Source of the DNA: Vibrio anguillarum
GTDB taxonomy: Bacteria; Pseudomonadota; Gammaproteobacteria; Enterobacterales; Vibrionaceae
NCBI RefSeq assembly: GCF_001989995.2
Contig: NZ_JAHGUP010000009.1
Coordinates: 1-64,000 of the forward strand
Reading direction: 5' to 3'
DNA: 64,000 nt
Positions 52,568-64,000 of the stretch are shown here, piece by piece; position 1 is the first letter of the stretch, and the number at the start of each line of letters is the position of its first letter. The position numbers and the translations under genes were made by a program. The notes beneath the pieces were generated by a model. It made no database searches and was not told where the DNA came from. It worked only from the letters and a program-made list of their open reading frames with translations.

Positions 52568-52915
52568 CATTTCATAATAAATTAAGGCAACATTTAAAGC
52601 GTTAGAGATAAAAAGCGAACCTAAGACAGCAAAAAAATAGGTTTGATGAGTAAAAAAATGAGAATGGAGGAATTAGAATCAGCAAACTGAAACTCTTTGA
52701 TGCATTTTAAACAATCAACGATAAACAAAATCACGCAAACGTTAATCAAGCAGAGAATAAGTGCAATTTCAGAGATCTAAAACAAAAAGAAAGCAATACC
52801 AACTAAAAATACAACAAAAGTAAGTCAGTAAAGTGAAAATAAAGAGAGATAATTAAATCGGTAAAAAGAGGTGTAACAAAGATGCGCCAGCAAACACTGA
52901 CGCATAATTATGTAA

Positions 52916-53755
<840 letters not shown>

Positions 53756-53829
53756 TTAAGCTTGCATCGTTTCTCTTCGTTCAAGGTGTTTCTGTAAACT
53801 ATCAACATTTGCTTGTGGTGGCTAGCGAC

Positions 53830-54228
53830 TTAGGCAAACTCTTTCATGACGCGCTCGACGATGGGCACATTGGCTTCAGGAAATGAATAGTTTGCCAACT
53901 CAGAAACCGCTACCCATTCTCCTTGCTGCCCTTCTTTACCATACGGCTGATGATCAAATTGTGTCACGCAAATAAAATCAAAAGTTAAGGACTTGTCTGA
54001 ATAGTCAAACTCAAGGTATTGGTAAGGAGATTGCTCAGTAATATGAATACCAATCTCTTCATCTAGCTCGCGGAAAATGGCTTGTTCAATCGTTTCTCCC
54101 GCTTCAACTTTGCCGCCAGGGAACTCCCAAAAACCGCCTTTGTGAAGATGATCTGGTCGTTTGGTAATGTAAATTTCTGATTTATCGCTATTGAAGATAA
54201 TAGCCGCAACAATATGAACACGTTTCAT
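53830..54228 (-). CDS. mutT: 8-oxo-dGTP diphosphatase MutT
   Basis: Sanitises the nucleotide pool by hydrolysing 8-oxo-dGTP. The Nudix box GGKVEAGETIEQAIFRELDEEIG is complete, with the metal-ligand glutamates at REL-DEE near 53-57. ATG 54228 has GGAG six bases upstream and gives 132 aa; nine extra open codons upstream are not supported. It follows secA on the same strand, as in E. coli, but a terminator intervenes. Confidence 0.94.
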   Translation of the reverse strand: MKRVHIVAAIIFNSDKSEIYITKRPDHLHKGGFWEFPGGKVEAGETIEQAIFRELDEEIGIHITEQSPYQYLEFDYSDKSLTFDFICVTQFDHQPYGKEGQQGEWVAVSELANYSFPEANVPIVERVMKEFA

Positions 54229-54286
54229 AAAGACTCCGATTCGCCGACTTCCCAACCTAGAAAATAAAGATGAGAAATATTGAGTT

Positions 54287-54313
54287 AAAAAAAGAGTCGC
54301 CTAAGCGACTCTT
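54287..54313 (-). terminator. Terminator of secA
   Basis: On the minus strand, a perfect 9-bp stem AAGAGTCGC / GCGACTCTT with a TTAG loop is followed by Ts, 20 bases past the secA stop. Confidence 0.9.
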
Positions 54314-54332
54314 GGGGTGATCATTCAAGGGA

Positions 54333-57059
54333 TCAGTTGATCTGTCCGTGGCACTGTTTGTACTTTTTACCGCTACCACAAGGGCAAGGCTCATTACGAC
54401 CAACTTTGCGCTCTTCACGAACCATAGGCTGGTGTCCTTGATCTTCAGAAGCTTCATCTGCAACCGAACTATCGGCACTTTGGTGCTGGAACTGTTGGCG
54501 ACGCGCGGCTTCTTCCGCCTGCGCTTGACGCTGTGCTTCCATACGTTCAACTTCTTCTTGCTGCTGTACGCGCACCTTCGACAAGATAGTAATCACATCG
54601 GTTTTTAAAGAATTCAGTAGTTCTTCAAACAGCTCAAACGACTCACGCTTATACTCTTGTTTTGGGTTTTTCTGCGCGTAACCACGTAGGTGGATGCCTT
54701 GGCGCAAATGATCCATCGCCGCTAGATGCTCTTTCCACAAGGTATCCAGAGTTTGTAGCATGACCGATTTTTCAAAATTACGCAGAACAGAAGCCCCAAC
54801 TGCTTTCTCTTTTTCACGATACACACTAACCGCTTGTTCAAGAATACGTTCACGCAGCGCTTCTTCGTACAATTTATCATCAGCATCTAGCCATTGCTGT
54901 AATGGCAGCTCTAAATCAAAATCGTTTTTCAAACGATCTTCCAATCCTTTAACATCCCACATATCCTCAAGTGATTGTGGCGGAATGTATTCGTCAATAA
55001 CGGAAGTCAGAACATCTTGACGATTCTGCTCAATCATTTCGCTGATATCGTCTGCTTCCATGAGCTCATCACGCAGCTCATAAACTACTTTACGTTGATC
55101 GTTAGCAACATCATCGTATTCAAGAAGCTGTTTACGAATATCAAAGTTACGTCCTTCGACTTTACGTTGCGCTTTTTCAATCGAGCGAGAAAGCATCTTA
55201 CTTTCGATCGCTTCACCTTCATCCATACCACTTTGGATAAGGCTTGCCATACGATCTGAGGTGAAGATACGCAGCAGTGAATCTTCCATCGATAGATAGA
55301 AACGTGAAGAACCCGCATCCCCTTGACGACCAGAACGACCACGTAACTGGTTATCGATACGACGAGATTCGTGGCGTTCAGTACCAATAATGTGCAGACC
55401 ACCAGCGGCTAACACTTGGTTATGAACCTCTTTCCACTTCGCTTTGATCTCATCGATCTGATCTTGTGTTGGATTCTCTAGCTGCTCAATTTGTGCCTGC
55501 CAGCTGCCGCCCAATACAATATCAGTACCACGACCTGCCATGTTAGTCGCAATCGTCACCGCGCCCGGAATACCCGCTTGCGCTACAATTTCTGCTTCTT
55601 TTTCATGGAATTTCGCGTTAAGCACGTTATGTTTCACTTTAGCTTGCTTCAACGCATTAGAAAGTAGTTCAGATTTCTCAATCGAAACCGTACCGACTAG
55701 CGTTGGCTGACCTTTCGCAACACGCGCTTTGATGTCTTCAATGATCGCCGCAAATTTTTCAGCTTCAGTGCGATACACCACATCAGGCATATCATCACGA
55801 ACCATAGGTTTATTGGTTGGGATCACCACGGTTTCCAAACCGTAAATCGATTGGAATTCGAACGCTTCGGTATCGGCAGTGCCCGTCATACCAGAAAGTT
55901 TTTCGTATAAACGGAAATAGTTTTGGAAGGTGATCGACGCAAGAGTCTGGTTCTCGTTTTGGATTTTAACACCTTCTTTCGCCTCGACAGCTTGGTGTAA
56001 ACCTTCAGACCAACGACGACCTGGCATGGTGCGGCCAGTGTGCTCATCAACGATGACCACTTCGCCCTCTTCTGTCACGATGTAATCAACGTTTTTCTCA
56101 AATAACACATGCGCACGCAATGCGGCATTGACGTGGTGAAGTAAGCTAATGTTCGTGGGTGAATAAAGAGTATCGCCCTCTTCCATCAAACCATTTTTCA
56201 CCATTAACTCTTCAACAAATTCTTGACCCGTTTCAGTCAAATGAACTTGTTTTGATTTTTCGTCAACCGTGTAGTGACCATCACCACGATACTCTTCAGA
56301 ATCTTCTTTATCTTGCTTTTGCAGAAGTGGAATGAGGGTATTAATGCGGATGTACAACTCAGAACTATCTTCTGCAGGACCCGAGATGATCAACGGCGTT
56401 CGCGCTTCATCAATAAGAATCGAGTCCACTTCATCGACTACAGCAAAGAAACGTTCACGCTGTACACGGTCTTCTTTGCGGAAAGCCATGTTGTCACGTA
56501 AGTAATCGAAACCAAACTCGTTATTGGTCCCGTAAAGAATATCGGCTTGATAAGAAAGTTTTTTCTCTTGTGGTGGCATATTGGGTACGTTAATACCGAC
56601 CGTCATGCCTAAAAACTCAAACAGTGGGCGGTTTGTTTCTGCGTCACGTTTAGCAAGATAATCGTTGACAGTAACAATGTGCACGCCTTTGCCAGGCAAG
56701 GCATTGAGATACGCAGGTAAAGTCGCGGTTAACGTTTTACCTTCACCAGTGCGCATTTCTGCGATTTGACCCGCGTTGAGAACCATACCGCCGATCAACT
56801 GTACGTCGAAGTGACGCATACCATATACGCGCTTGGACGCTTCACGCACGGTGGCAAATGCTTCAGGAAGTAATTGGTCTAAGGTTTCACCTTGCTCTAA
56901 ACGTTGACGAAACTCAACCGTTTTGGCTTTTAATTCTTCATCAGTTAGTGCTTCAAAAGTAGGCTCGTAGCTGTTGATCTCTTTGACAATTTTTTTAAGG
57001 CGGCGCAGCGTTCTGTCATTGCGACTGCCAATAACCTTTGTCAGTAGCTTAGTTATCAT
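54333..57059 (-). CDS. secA: Preprotein translocase ATPase SecA
   Basis: Motor that drives proteins through SecYEG. 908 aa. The Walker A motif [13 protein letters not shown] is near 102, the Walker B segment [17 protein letters not shown] near 207, the preprotein-binding domain about 230-370, and the second NBD motif [10 protein letters not shown] near 505. The extreme C-terminus has the zinc/SecB-binding [13 protein letters not shown]. All core elements are present. No secM-like gene with an obvious arrest sequence is upstream; dciA is divergent across 324 bases. Confidence 0.98.
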   Translation of the reverse strand: MITKLLTKVIGSRNDRTLRRLKKIVKEINSYEPTFEALTDEELKAKTVEFRQRLEQGETLDQLLPEAFATVREASKRVYGMRHFDVQLIGGMVLNAGQIAEMRTGEGKTLTATLPAYLNALPGKGVHIVTVNDYLAKRDAETNRPLFEFLGMTVGINVPNMPPQEKKLSYQADILYGTNNEFGFDYLRDNMAFRKEDRVQRERFFAVVDEVDSILIDEARTPLIISGPAEDSSELYIRINTLIPLLQKQDKEDSEEYRGDGHYTVDEKSKQVHLTETGQEFVEELMVKNGLMEEGDTLYSPTNISLLHHVNAALRAHVLFEKNVDYIVTEEGEVVIVDEHTGRTMPGRRWSEGLHQAVEAKEGVKIQNENQTLASITFQNYFRLYEKLSGMTGTADTEAFEFQSIYGLETVVIPTNKPMVRDDMPDVVYRTEAEKFAAIIEDIKARVAKGQPTLVGTVSIEKSELLSNALKQAKVKHNVLNAKFHEKEAEIVAQAGIPGAVTIATNMAGRGTDIVLGGSWQAQIEQLENPTQDQIDEIKAKWKEVHNQVLAAGGLHIIGTERHESRRIDNQLRGRSGRQGDAGSSRFYLSMEDSLLRIFTSDRMASLIQSGMDEGEAIESKMLSRSIEKAQRKVEGRNFDIRKQLLEYDDVANDQRKVVYELRDELMEADDISEMIEQNRQDVLTSVIDEYIPPQSLEDMWDVKGLEDRLKNDFDLELPLQQWLDADDKLYEEALRERILEQAVSVYREKEKAVGASVLRNFEKSVMLQTLDTLWKEHLAAMDHLRQGIHLRGYAQKNPKQEYKRESFELFEELLNSLKTDVITILSKVRVQQQEEVERMEAQRQAQAEEAARRQQFQHQSADSSVADEASEDQGHQPMVREERKVGRNEPCPCGSGKKYKQCHGQIN

Positions 57060-57383
57060 GTGTCAGGAATCTCTCTTTATTAGATCGTTTTCGATCTACT
57101 CTTAATGCCGTCAGTCTCTACCAGTTTTGAACTAAGGATACTGAGATAAATCATGTATCACAGATATTGTGACGGTGAGGTTTATTTTCAAGGTATTAAA
57201 TAATTATGTAACGCATAGTGTAAGGAATTTTTGCGGCAACAACCAATAGCAAAACTATTTGTTTGAAGCACACTTAATATTTTTACGCTTTTTGAGCACT
57301 GTTTAAGCAATAAAATAGATTTATTACTATACGCATCATAGGCACCACAATAGAATTGAATGGCAACTTAAGAGGGAGACACC
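57060..57383. promoter_or_regulatory. Divergent promoter region secA / dciA
   Basis: 324 bases, AT-rich near dciA. It must hold both promoters. No operator, hairpin or small ORF with a ribosome site was recognised. Confidence 0.4.
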
Positions 57384-57839
57384 ATGCGCGATCACCGTCC
57401 CACGTTAACGAAAGAGCTGATCAGCGATTCATCTCTAAAGAAAATACAGCAACATGCCACCGAGATCCTCGCTTTAAATAAAGTGCTCAATAAGTTGCTT
57501 CCCAAAGGAACGGCCGATCATGTCCGAGCCGCCAACATTCGCGGTGGTCACTTAATCGTTGAAGTGGCCAGTGCATCAATAAAAATGAAGCTTGATTATG
57601 ACCGATTACACATTTTGAATCAGTTACGCAACCAAGGATTTGCCAAATTGATCAGCATTGAGCTCAAGATAAACCCAGCGCTCTATCGTAATCGTGGTAT
57701 GAAAGAAGAAAAAGAAACGGTCGCTCGCCCACCACTATCTGAAAATACGGCCCAGGCATTACTGATGGTGGCGAGTAGCGCTTCCCCTAAAGTCAAAAAA
57801 CGTTTGGAAAATTTGGCGAAATTGGCTAGGCCCAAATAA
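57384..57839 (+). CDS. dciA: DUF721 replicative-helicase loader DciA
   Basis: A 151-aa protein of the DciA (DUF721) family, which loads the replicative helicase DnaB in the many bacteria that lack DnaC; the V. cholerae member has been studied. The KH-like domain covers about residues 10-110 (ILALNKVLNKLLP, HLIVEVASASIKMKLDYDRLHILNQLR). The basic, disordered C-terminal tail carries PKVKKRLENLAKL. GGGAG lies before the ATG. It is a single gene divergent from secA and convergent with lpxC. Confidence 0.93.
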   Translation: MRDHRPTLTKELISDSSLKKIQQHATEILALNKVLNKLLPKGTADHVRAANIRGGHLIVEVASASIKMKLDYDRLHILNQLRNQGFAKLISIELKINPALYRNRGMKEEKETVARPPLSENTAQALLMVASSASPKVKKRLENLAKLARPK

Positions 57840-57864
57840 GCGTCATCAATGAATTAGTACAAAT

Positions 57865-57894
57865 AAAAAGGCCAGACAGTTGTCTGGCCTTTTT
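57865..57894. terminator. Bidirectional terminator dciA / lpxC
   Basis: 9-bp stem AGGCCAGAC / GTCTGGCCT with an AGTT loop, flanked by A-run and T-run, between the convergent stops. Confidence 0.93.
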
Positions 57895-57909
57895 ATTTAA
57901 AAATTGCTA

Positions 57910-58827
57910 TTAAGCGAGAACCATATTTGGTTCAGCAAACGCCACTGGAGAGCCAACTTCTTCTTCAAAAGTAGCCCATTCCCACGCCTCTTGGTCGGCT
58001 AAGACCGCACGCAGTAGCTGGTTATTTAAACCATGGCCTGATTTATAAGCACGGAACTCACCCACAATGGAATGACCACACATGTACAAGTCACCAATGG
58101 CATCCAATACTTTATGAGTGACAAACTCATTGGCAAAACGCAAACCTTCTTCATTAAGAATACGGTATTCATCTAATACGATGGCGCAATCAAAGCTACC
58201 ACCTAAACAGAGGTTTTGCGATTGTAGGTACTCAATGTCACGCATGAAACCAAAAGTACGAGCTCTTGAAATTTCTTTGACGAAACCTTGCGAGGAAAAA
58301 TCAAACACCATGCGTTGTTCATCAGAATCGATAGCAGGATGTTGAAAGTCAATCTCAAAATCCATACGAAAACCGTTATGGGGTACAAGTTCCGCCCACT
58401 TATCACCATCTTCAAATCGAACTGGTTTCTTAATTCGAATAAAACGTTTTGGTGTATTCAGCGTTTGAATGCCCGCTTGTTGTAGCAAGTAAACAAATGG
58501 GCTAGCACTACCATCCATAATAGGAATTTCAGGTGCGTCAACTTCGATGATAACGTTGTCGATTCCCATGCCCGCTAATGCTGCATTTAAGTGCTCAACA
58601 GTAGAGATACGAATACCTTCATCGTTGACCAAAGCAGTACATAGCATGGTATCGCGAACAGATTCAGGATCCGCAGGGAAGTCTACTGGAGGATTGATAT
58701 CAGTACGGCGGTAAATGATCCCAGTGTTTGCAGCAGCAGGGCGAAGCGTTAATGTGACTTTACGACCAGAGTGTAAGCCCACCCCAGTTGTTTTCACTAT
58801 TTCTTTCAGAGTTCGTTGTCTGATCAT
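57910..58827 (-). CDS. lpxC: UDP-3-O-acyl-N-acetylglucosamine deacetylase LpxC
   Basis: Zinc enzyme for the committed step of lipid A synthesis. Zinc ligands: His79 in EHLNAAL, then His238 and Asp242 in [12 protein letters not shown]. The catalytic Glu is in IMDGSASPF, and His is in YKSGHGLNN. 305 aa, the E. coli size. It ends the division and cell-wall cluster, 97 bases after ftsZ with a hairpin in between. Confidence 0.97.
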   Translation of the reverse strand: MIRQRTLKEIVKTTGVGLHSGRKVTLTLRPAAANTGIIYRRTDINPPVDFPADPESVRDTMLCTALVNDEGIRISTVEHLNAALAGMGIDNVIIEVDAPEIPIMDGSASPFVYLLQQAGIQTLNTPKRFIRIKKPVRFEDGDKWAELVPHNGFRMDFEIDFQHPAIDSDEQRMVFDFSSQGFVKEISRARTFGFMRDIEYLQSQNLCLGGSFDCAIVLDEYRILNEEGLRFANEFVTHKVLDAIGDLYMCGHSIVGEFRAYKSGHGLNNQLLRAVLADQEAWEWATFEEEVGSPVAFAEPNMVLA

Positions 58828-58851
58828 CTACTTGCCTCTATGTCAGTGCGA

Positions 58852-58879
58852 CAAAACACGGTCGGTAAAGCACCGACCG
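58852..58879 (-). terminator. Hairpin terminator between ftsZ and lpxC
   Basis: On the minus strand, a perfect 8-bp stem CGGTCGGT / ACCGACCG with a GCTTT loop is followed by TGTTTTGT. It probably ends or attenuates ftsZ transcription, leaving lpxC partly independent. Confidence 0.7.
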
Positions 58880-58924
58880 CGAATGCTACCATAATTTTGA
58901 ACAGTGTCAAATTATGTCTAATTG

Positions 58925-60142
58925 TTAATCAGCCTGACGACGTAAAAATGCTGGGATATCAAGATATCCATTTTCCTTATCTGCTTTCGGTGCCGTATTT
59001 TGACTTGCACCGGAAGAAGATGAAACAGTTGACGACGATGCTGATTGCGGTTTCACTTCTGCTCTTTCTTGCAAAGGCTGTGCCGTTTTTTCTTCGATTT
59101 TCGCTGCTTGTTGAACCATTTGTGGCTGAACTGCTGGTGCGACTTTGGCTTTACCGCCTGCAACTAAAGTGATGTCTGGCTTTTTCTCATTACCAATACC
59201 CGTTGCAACGACAGTCACGCGAATTTCGTCTGCCATATCAGGATCTAACGAAGTACCGATGACAACTGTCGCATTGTCAGACGCAAACGCCTTAACAGTA
59301 TTACCGACGGTTTCAAATTCGTCTAGTCGCATATCCAAACCAGCGGTAATATTGACCAACACGCCACGAGCGCCTGCAAGATCAATATCTTCCAAAAGAG
59401 GGCTAGAAATTGCCATCTCTGCCGCTTCTTCTGCACGATCTTCGCCGCGAGCCACTCCACTACCCATCATAGCATGGCCCATTTCTGACATCACAGTACG
59501 TACGTCAGCAAAGTCCACGTTAATCATGCCTGGGCGTGTAATTAGCTCTGCAATACCTTGCACTGCATTTTTAAGTACATCATTCGCACTCGCAAATGCT
59601 TCAAGTAAGGTAATACCACGACCTAACACTTTCAGTAGTTTTTCATTAGGAATGGTAATCAAAGAGTCAACGTGTTTTGACAACTCTTCAATACCTTGCT
59701 CAGCAAATGCCAAACGTTTTTTTCCTTCAAAACTGAAAGGTTTCGTGACAACCGCTACGGTTAAGATACCCAGTTCTTTGGCAACTTCTGCAATAACAGG
59801 AGCTGCACCTGTACCTGTACCACCGCCCATACCAGCTGCGATAAATACCATATCGGCACCCATCAGAACTTCTTTAATTCTTTCTCGGTCTTCTAGAGCT
59901 GCATCACGTCCAACTTGCGGGTTTGCACCAGCACCCAAACCTTTAGTGATATCACCACCAATTTGAATGACGCTACTTACGCTTGTTTTACGAAGTGCTT
60001 GCGCATCGGTATTGACACTGATGAATTCCACGCCTTCGATGGACTCACGCACCATGTGTTCAACAGCGTTACCGCCACCACCACCAACTCCAACGACTTT
60101 AATTACAGCATCGTCAGACATTTCCATCATCGGTTCAAACAT
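58925..60142 (-). CDS. ftsZ: Cell-division GTPase FtsZ
   Basis: Tubulin-like protein that forms the Z-ring. 405 aa. GTP-binding GGGTGTG lies in [15 protein letters not shown] near 105. The T7-loop region [11 protein letters not shown] near 207 supplies the catalytic Asp. A variable linker rich in Gln, Ala and Ser spans about 320-390, and the conserved C-terminal peptide [11 protein letters not shown] binds FtsA and ZipA. It lies 30 bases after ftsA. Confidence 0.98.
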   Translation of the reverse strand: MFEPMMEMSDDAVIKVVGVGGGGGNAVEHMVRESIEGVEFISVNTDAQALRKTSVSSVIQIGGDITKGLGAGANPQVGRDAALEDRERIKEVLMGADMVFIAAGMGGGTGTGAAPVIAEVAKELGILTVAVVTKPFSFEGKKRLAFAEQGIEELSKHVDSLITIPNEKLLKVLGRGITLLEAFASANDVLKNAVQGIAELITRPGMINVDFADVRTVMSEMGHAMMGSGVARGEDRAEEAAEMAISSPLLEDIDLAGARGVLVNITAGLDMRLDEFETVGNTVKAFASDNATVVIGTSLDPDMADEIRVTVVATGIGNEKKPDITLVAGGKAKVAPAVQPQMVQQAAKIEEKTAQPLQERAEVKPQSASSSTVSSSSGASQNTAPKADKENGYLDIPAFLRRQAD

Positions 60143-60172
60143 GTGTTATCTCCGTTTTCCCTGCAACTCAGG

Positions 60173-61435
60173 TTAAAACTCTTTTTGTATCCAGTTACGC
60201 AAACGACCAATTAAGCTCGACATGGATTGGCGTTTCGGTTCGCTGTATTCCGTGTCGTCATTAATTTGGCTCTCTTTCGCATAATGAAGTAAACCAACCG
60301 CCGTAGAATGATACGGCTCTTTTACGTAATCTGTAAGGCCACTCACCTCTAAAGGCTTGCCTACGCGAACTTGATTGCGGAAAACGCGTTCCGCACACTC
60401 AACCAAACCTTCAATTTGCGCAGCGCCGCCAGTTAAAACAACACCAGCCGCTAAATGGTGTTTAATACCATTTTTGCGCAATTTGTCTTGGACAGTATCT
60501 ATAGTTTGGTTAACTAATCCCATTAATTCAGTGTAGCGAGGTTCAATCACTTCCGACAAGGTTTGTCTTTGCAAACTTCGCGAAGGTCTTCCTCCTACAC
60601 TTGGGACGTTAACGGTATCATCCTTGCTTACCAATTCACTCAGCGCACAGCCATATTTTACTTTAATCTCTTCAGCATCACTGACTGGTGTGCCAAATGC
60701 AAAAGCAATATCACTGGTTACTGCGTTTCCTGCATAAGAAAACACTTCAGTATGTCGTAACGCACCACCGGTCCAGATAGCAACATCCATAGTGCCTGCG
60801 CCTATATCAATCACGCACACACCTAACTCTCGCTCATCTTCCGTAATAACTGCATTACTTGCCGCTAAACCAGAGTAAACCAGTTGTTCAACTTTTAAAC
60901 CACAGCGTTCTACCGCTTTGATAATATTTCTCGCCATATCATTATGACAAGAAATAAGATGCACGCTCACTTCCATGCGCACACCTGATAAACCAAGCGG
61001 GTTTTTAATTCCCTCTTGGTAATCAATCGTAAATTCTTGAGGAATGACGTGCAATATTCTTTGCTCTTCCCCAATTTTTATTGATTTGGCGGTATGAATC
61101 GCTCGATCCATATCCTCTTGAGAAACTTCTTCATCTGAAATAGTTCCCATGCCTTTTTCAATACGGCTCGCAATATGTCGCCCAGATAGAGAGAGAAACA
61201 CATTACTAATTTGGCATTCCGCCATTAATTCTGCTTGGTCAACCGCTCTTTGGACAGACTTAACGACCGATTCAAGATCGTTAACTCCCCCTTTATCCAT
61301 CCCACGGGATGGGCTCGTACCAGCGCCAATAATATTAATTTGACCGTCAGGCAGTATTTCACCGACTAAAGCTGACACGGTGGCAGTGCCTATATCAAGA
61401 CCAACAATAATGTTGTCATCAGCGGTCTTAGTCAT
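60173..61435 (-). CDS. ftsA: Cell-division protein FtsA
   Basis: Actin-like membrane tether of FtsZ, 420 aa. The phosphate-1 motif GLDIGTATVSALVGE is near 13-27, phosphate-2 VIDIGAGTMDVAIW near 208 and the adenosine motif VLTGGAAQIEGL near 337. The C-terminal amphipathic helix (SSLIGRLRNWIQKEF) is the membrane anchor. Its start overlaps the end of ftsQ by 8 bases, suggesting coupling. Confidence 0.98.
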   Translation of the reverse strand: MTKTADDNIIVGLDIGTATVSALVGEILPDGQINIIGAGTSPSRGMDKGGVNDLESVVKSVQRAVDQAELMAECQISNVFLSLSGRHIASRIEKGMGTISDEEVSQEDMDRAIHTAKSIKIGEEQRILHVIPQEFTIDYQEGIKNPLGLSGVRMEVSVHLISCHNDMARNIIKAVERCGLKVEQLVYSGLAASNAVITEDERELGVCVIDIGAGTMDVAIWTGGALRHTEVFSYAGNAVTSDIAFAFGTPVSDAEEIKVKYGCALSELVSKDDTVNVPSVGGRPSRSLQRQTLSEVIEPRYTELMGLVNQTIDTVQDKLRKNGIKHHLAAGVVLTGGAAQIEGLVECAERVFRNQVRVGKPLEVSGLTDYVKEPYHSTAVGLLHYAKESQINDDTEYSEPKRQSMSSLIGRLRNWIQKEF

Positions 61436-62201
61436 TTTTACTCTCTTGTGCTTCTTGTTCAGGAAACCAACCTACTGCGGCTCCTGTATCATATCTAAGA
61501 TCGATATAGCTAACTTGTTCAGCTTTATTACCTAAATTCTTATACAGCGAAATAAAACGTGCAACTCGCTCATCTAGTGATTCTTTACCTAACTCTAAGC
61601 GAATGCCATTATCTAAAATTATTTGCCACGCTCGACGATCGTTGAGTAACAGTGACGATATATTTAAGTTTAATGATTGAAACTTAGGGTTCGTTTTATT
61701 CCAAACATCCAGTACTTCGTGACTGGTTCCTTGCGGGCCATAAAGTTTCACTCTATCGCCGTTCAATTGACCAATATCACCATTAAATACCGTGCCATAT
61801 CCGTCTAACAAAGCGTTGCCATTCCAAATCGCTACCGCTCTATACTCTGTCAGAAACACTTTTATTGTGTCAGGCCATTGTTTACGAATCGATGCATGGG
61901 CCACCCACGGGATGACCTGTACACTCGATTGAAGTACGTTAATATCTTGCGACATGAAAGTACCGATATGATCCAACTGAGCAAAAGCGCGCTGCACATC
62001 TAGCGAAGATACGTATTGCAAGTCACCTTGTAGAACAATTTTTGAAAGCGGTAGCCTCTGTTCGTCCCACATCCAACTGAGTGTTGAATAAATGAGTGAA
62101 CTTATCAGCAACAACACCACAAATAAAAAAATAGCGCCAGCGGCGTGATCTTTTATGAGTGGCGAACGGGACACAGCTCGGCTTTCATCGAACACATTCA
62201 T
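61428..62201 (-). CDS. ftsQ: Cell-division protein FtsQ
   Basis: Bitopic divisome protein linking early and late proteins. 257 aa: a cytosolic tail of about 25 residues, one membrane helix (AIFLFVVLLLISSLIYSTL, near 25-45), a POTRA domain (LSKIVLQGDLQYVSSLDVQ, near 55) and a beta domain to the C-terminus. ATG 62201 is chosen because it is preceded by CAGG at good spacing; a TTG two codons upstream is also open. No ddlB gene stands between murC and ftsQ, unlike E. coli. Confidence 0.95.
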   Translation of the reverse strand: MNVFDESRAVSRSPLIKDHAAGAIFLFVVLLLISSLIYSTLSWMWDEQRLPLSKIVLQGDLQYVSSLDVQRAFAQLDHIGTFMSQDINVLQSSVQVIPWVAHASIRKQWPDTIKVFLTEYRAVAIWNGNALLDGYGTVFNGDIGQLNGDRVKLYGPQGTSHEVLDVWNKTNPKFQSLNLNISSLLLNDRRAWQIILDNGIRLELGKESLDERVARFISLYKNLGNKAEQVSYIDLRYDTGAAVGWFPEQEAQESKND

Positions 62202-62389
62202 TAACAAAGCCTGATGTTCCTGTTTCTAAATCGCAATCGCATGCCCTATTTGGTTCACAATAGAGGTAAAAGCACTGACTTTAACCTCCGGATTATACTG
62301 AGGTCGCTGAAAGTATCAAACATTGAAAGTAATAAATCTGGACTGGATACCATGTTATTCAATATTGATACACAAATAAGCCATTTAAA

Positions 62390-63850
62390 TTAAACCTGTT
62401 GCATTTTACTGATATTCAGTTCGAGCCCCGCTAAATGTTTCGCTACCTTGCCGATATCCCCAGCACCTTGCGTCAGCACGAGGTCACCATCTTGTAATAC
62501 ATTAGCCAGAATCGAAGGCAGTATGGTGCTGTCGGGAACAAAAATAGGATCGATTTTACCGCGACTGCGTATCGTTCGGCACAACGATCGACCATCGGCT
62601 CCCGCAATCGGCTTTTCTCCTGCGGCATAGACATCGAGCATGATCAGCACATCGACTTGCTCCAGTACATTGGCAAAATCATCATACAGATCGCGAGTTC
62701 GACTGTAGCGATGAGGTTGGAAAATCATCACTAGCCGTTTTTCTTGCCAACCACTACGCGCCGCCTTAATAGTCACACCCACCTCGGTAGGATGATGACC
62801 ATAATCATCAACGAGCATCGCAACCCCATTGCCCGTATCAAACTCGCCCAGATGATCAAAACGACGTCCCGTACCTTGGGTGCTAGCCATCGCTTTTAAA
62901 ATCGCTTCATCGCTGATGTCGTCTTCCGTTGCCACTGCAATAGCCGCGGAGGCATTAAGCGCATTATGACGACCTGGAATATTAAGCGTGATATCCAAAT
63001 TGGCTCGTCCCTGTCTGACGACCGTAAACTGGCCTTGTTGCCCCTGCTGATGGTAATTCTCAATCCTGACATCTGCATCATCGGCAAAACCGTAGGTGAT
63101 CACTTGACGGCTGATACGTGGAATGATTTCACGCACAACAGGATCATCAATACATAATATCGCCTGACCATAAAATGGCAGGTTGTGTAGGAAATCGATG
63201 AAGGTCTGTTTGAGCGTTTCAAAATCACCGCCATACGTATCCATGTGATCAGCTTCGATGTTAGTCACGATACTAACCATAGGCTGAAGATGAAGGAATG
63301 AAGCATCACTTTCGTCAGCTTCAGCAATCAAAATTCGACTTGAGCCCAAACGCGCATTGGTGCCGGCGCTTTTGACTAACCCGCCATTAACAAACGTAGG
63401 ATCTAAACCAGCCTCAGAATAAATTTGCGTAACCAATGCCGTAGTCGTTGTTTTACCATGCGTACCAGCCACCGCAATGCCATGACGAAAACGCATTAAT
63501 TCCGCCAACATTTCTGCACGACGAACAATAGGAATGCGTCGCTCACGCGCCGCTTTCAGTTCAGGATTTAGCTCATCGATTGCAGTAGAGACTACCACTA
63601 CGCTGGCGAGTTCAATATTAGTGGCTTGATGACCGATATAAATGATAGCCCCTTTACTTGCCAATCTTTCAGTCACAGGGTTGGAAGCAAGATCAGAGCC
63701 GGTAATTTGGTAGCCTTCATTGAGCAATACCTCTGCAATTCCGCTCATTCCCGCCCCACCAATACCGACAAAGTGAATACACTTGACGCGGCGCATCTCT
63801 GGCACCATGGCACGGATTTGAGCTAAATCTTGAGTATGTTTAATGGTCAT
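62390..63850 (-). CDS. murC: UDP-N-acetylmuramate--L-alanine ligase MurC
   Basis: Adds L-Ala to UDP-MurNAc in peptidoglycan precursor synthesis. 486 aa. The N-terminal UDP-binding motif [17 protein letters not shown] is near 26-42. The ATP loop [15 protein letters not shown] is near 120, and the Mur-ligase ADESDASFL follows near 175. The open frame extends 26 codons upstream into murG, but ATG 63850 gives the family length. It follows murG by 13 bases. Confidence 0.97.
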   Translation of the reverse strand: MTIKHTQDLAQIRAMVPEMRRVKCIHFVGIGGAGMSGIAEVLLNEGYQITGSDLASNPVTERLASKGAIIYIGHQATNIELASVVVVSTAIDELNPELKAARERRIPIVRRAEMLAELMRFRHGIAVAGTHGKTTTTALVTQIYSEAGLDPTFVNGGLVKSAGTNARLGSSRILIAEADESDASFLHLQPMVSIVTNIEADHMDTYGGDFETLKQTFIDFLHNLPFYGQAILCIDDPVVREIIPRISRQVITYGFADDADVRIENYHQQGQQGQFTVVRQGRANLDITLNIPGRHNALNASAAIAVATEDDISDEAILKAMASTQGTGRRFDHLGEFDTGNGVAMLVDDYGHHPTEVGVTIKAARSGWQEKRLVMIFQPHRYSRTRDLYDDFANVLEQVDVLIMLDVYAAGEKPIAGADGRSLCRTIRSRGKIDPIFVPDSTILPSILANVLQDGDLVLTQGAGDIGKVAKHLAGLELNISKMQQV

Positions 63851-63863
63851 GAAAAATTTCTCG

Positions 63864-64000
63864 TTATTGGGTAAGTGCGATGATAGCGTCGGCAACGACT
63901 TTATCAGCATCCAGTTGTGCGGCTGCACGCGCTTGTTGCGCCATCAACAGCAGATCATGACGCTCAAGAGAAGCAATCTCTTGCGCTAGTTTTTCTACTG
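63864..64000 (-). CDS. murG: MurG C-terminus, truncated by window edge
   Basis: The last 45 codons of an ORF entering from beyond the window, ending ...[15 protein letters not shown]. Position directly upstream of murC and the helical, Ala/Gln-rich ending fit the C-terminus of the lipid II-forming glycosyltransferase MurG. Only the tail is visible, so identity rests mainly on synteny. Confidence 0.75.
   Translation of the reverse strand, partial: VEKLAQEIASLERHDLLLMAQQARAAAQLDADKVVADAIIALTQ

Larger units (their letters stand above)
52434..52915. promoter_or_regulatory. carAB upstream region
   Basis: About 480 AT-rich bases between dapB and carA, both on the minus strand. It holds a good sigma-70 promoter and a possible arginine-repressor box, listed separately. 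The part nearest dapB (52570-52915) is low-complexity AT-rich DNA with no gene seen. Confidence 0.5.

Noticed and set aside
59145..59966. Long plus-strand ORF of 273 codons opposite ftsZ
   Set aside because: It lies wholly antisense to ftsZ, is Ser/Pro/Thr/Ile rich as expected from reverse-strand reading of a codon-biased gene, and has no ribosome site.

Overview
The window is a stretch of a Vibrio main chromosome. Protein content and gene order (PilZ protein, serB, deo operon, nupC, thrABC, arcA/arcB, two gltBD pairs, mtnN-cbiB-btuF, carAB, secA, lpxC-ftsZAQ-murC) match, from memory, the V. cholerae chromosome I segment around VC2344 to VC2401. Several proteins, for example the NupC transporter, differ visibly from the V. 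cholerae versions I remember, so a related Vibrio species is more likely than V. cholerae itself. No rRNA, intact tRNA, CRISPR, insertion sequence, integron or prophage was seen. The region reads as conserved core chromosome.

Layout. 1-3.9 kb: the 3' part of a two-PilZ-domain protein, then divergent serB and ytjB. 3.9-10.2 kb: nucleoside uptake and catabolism on the minus strand (nupC, deoC-deoA-deoB-deoD). 10.3-17 kb: yaaA-DUF5363-tatD, a Na+/alanine symporter, a DUF3545 mini-protein, a hemerythrin-like protein, and repair genes ung and nfo. 17-25.4 kb: grcA with a two-site FNR promoter, the thrABC operon with its leader peptide and attenuator, a small outer-membrane-like protein, an RraA-like protein, and arcA. 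25.4-29.3 kb: a lipoprotein, arcB and yhcC. 29.3-42.2 kb: two complete glutamate synthases in tandem, gltB1D1 and gltB2D2, of clearly different sequence type. 42.2-47.8 kb: a DUF1499 lipoprotein, an ERIC-type repeat, mtnN-cbiB-btuF-yadS, and a LysR regulator overlapping tail to tail with a TauE/SafE permease. 48-57 kb: carAB, dapB, mutT and secA. 57-64 kb: dciA, then the end of the division and cell-wall cluster (murG partial, murC, ftsQ, ftsA, ftsZ) and lpxC.

How the genes work together. NupC imports nucleosides, and DeoD, DeoA, DeoB and DeoC break them down to bases, acetaldehyde and glyceraldehyde-3-phosphate. ArcA/ArcB and the FNR boxes at arcA and grcA form an oxygen-response theme. The two GOGATs, carAB, dapB and thrABC cover nitrogen assimilation and amino-acid or pyrimidine precursors. 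The last block builds lipid A, peptidoglycan and the divisome.

I found no obviously new multi-gene system. The most unusual non-coding signal is the gltB1 leader: consecutive hairpins around a stretch that, read on the minus strand, resembles a shrunken tRNA-Asp. Other points are an untracked short ORF before arcA, a 45-codon DUF5363-type gene overlapping tatD, and an RraA-like protein with an Arg-Asp pair that E. coli RraA lacks.
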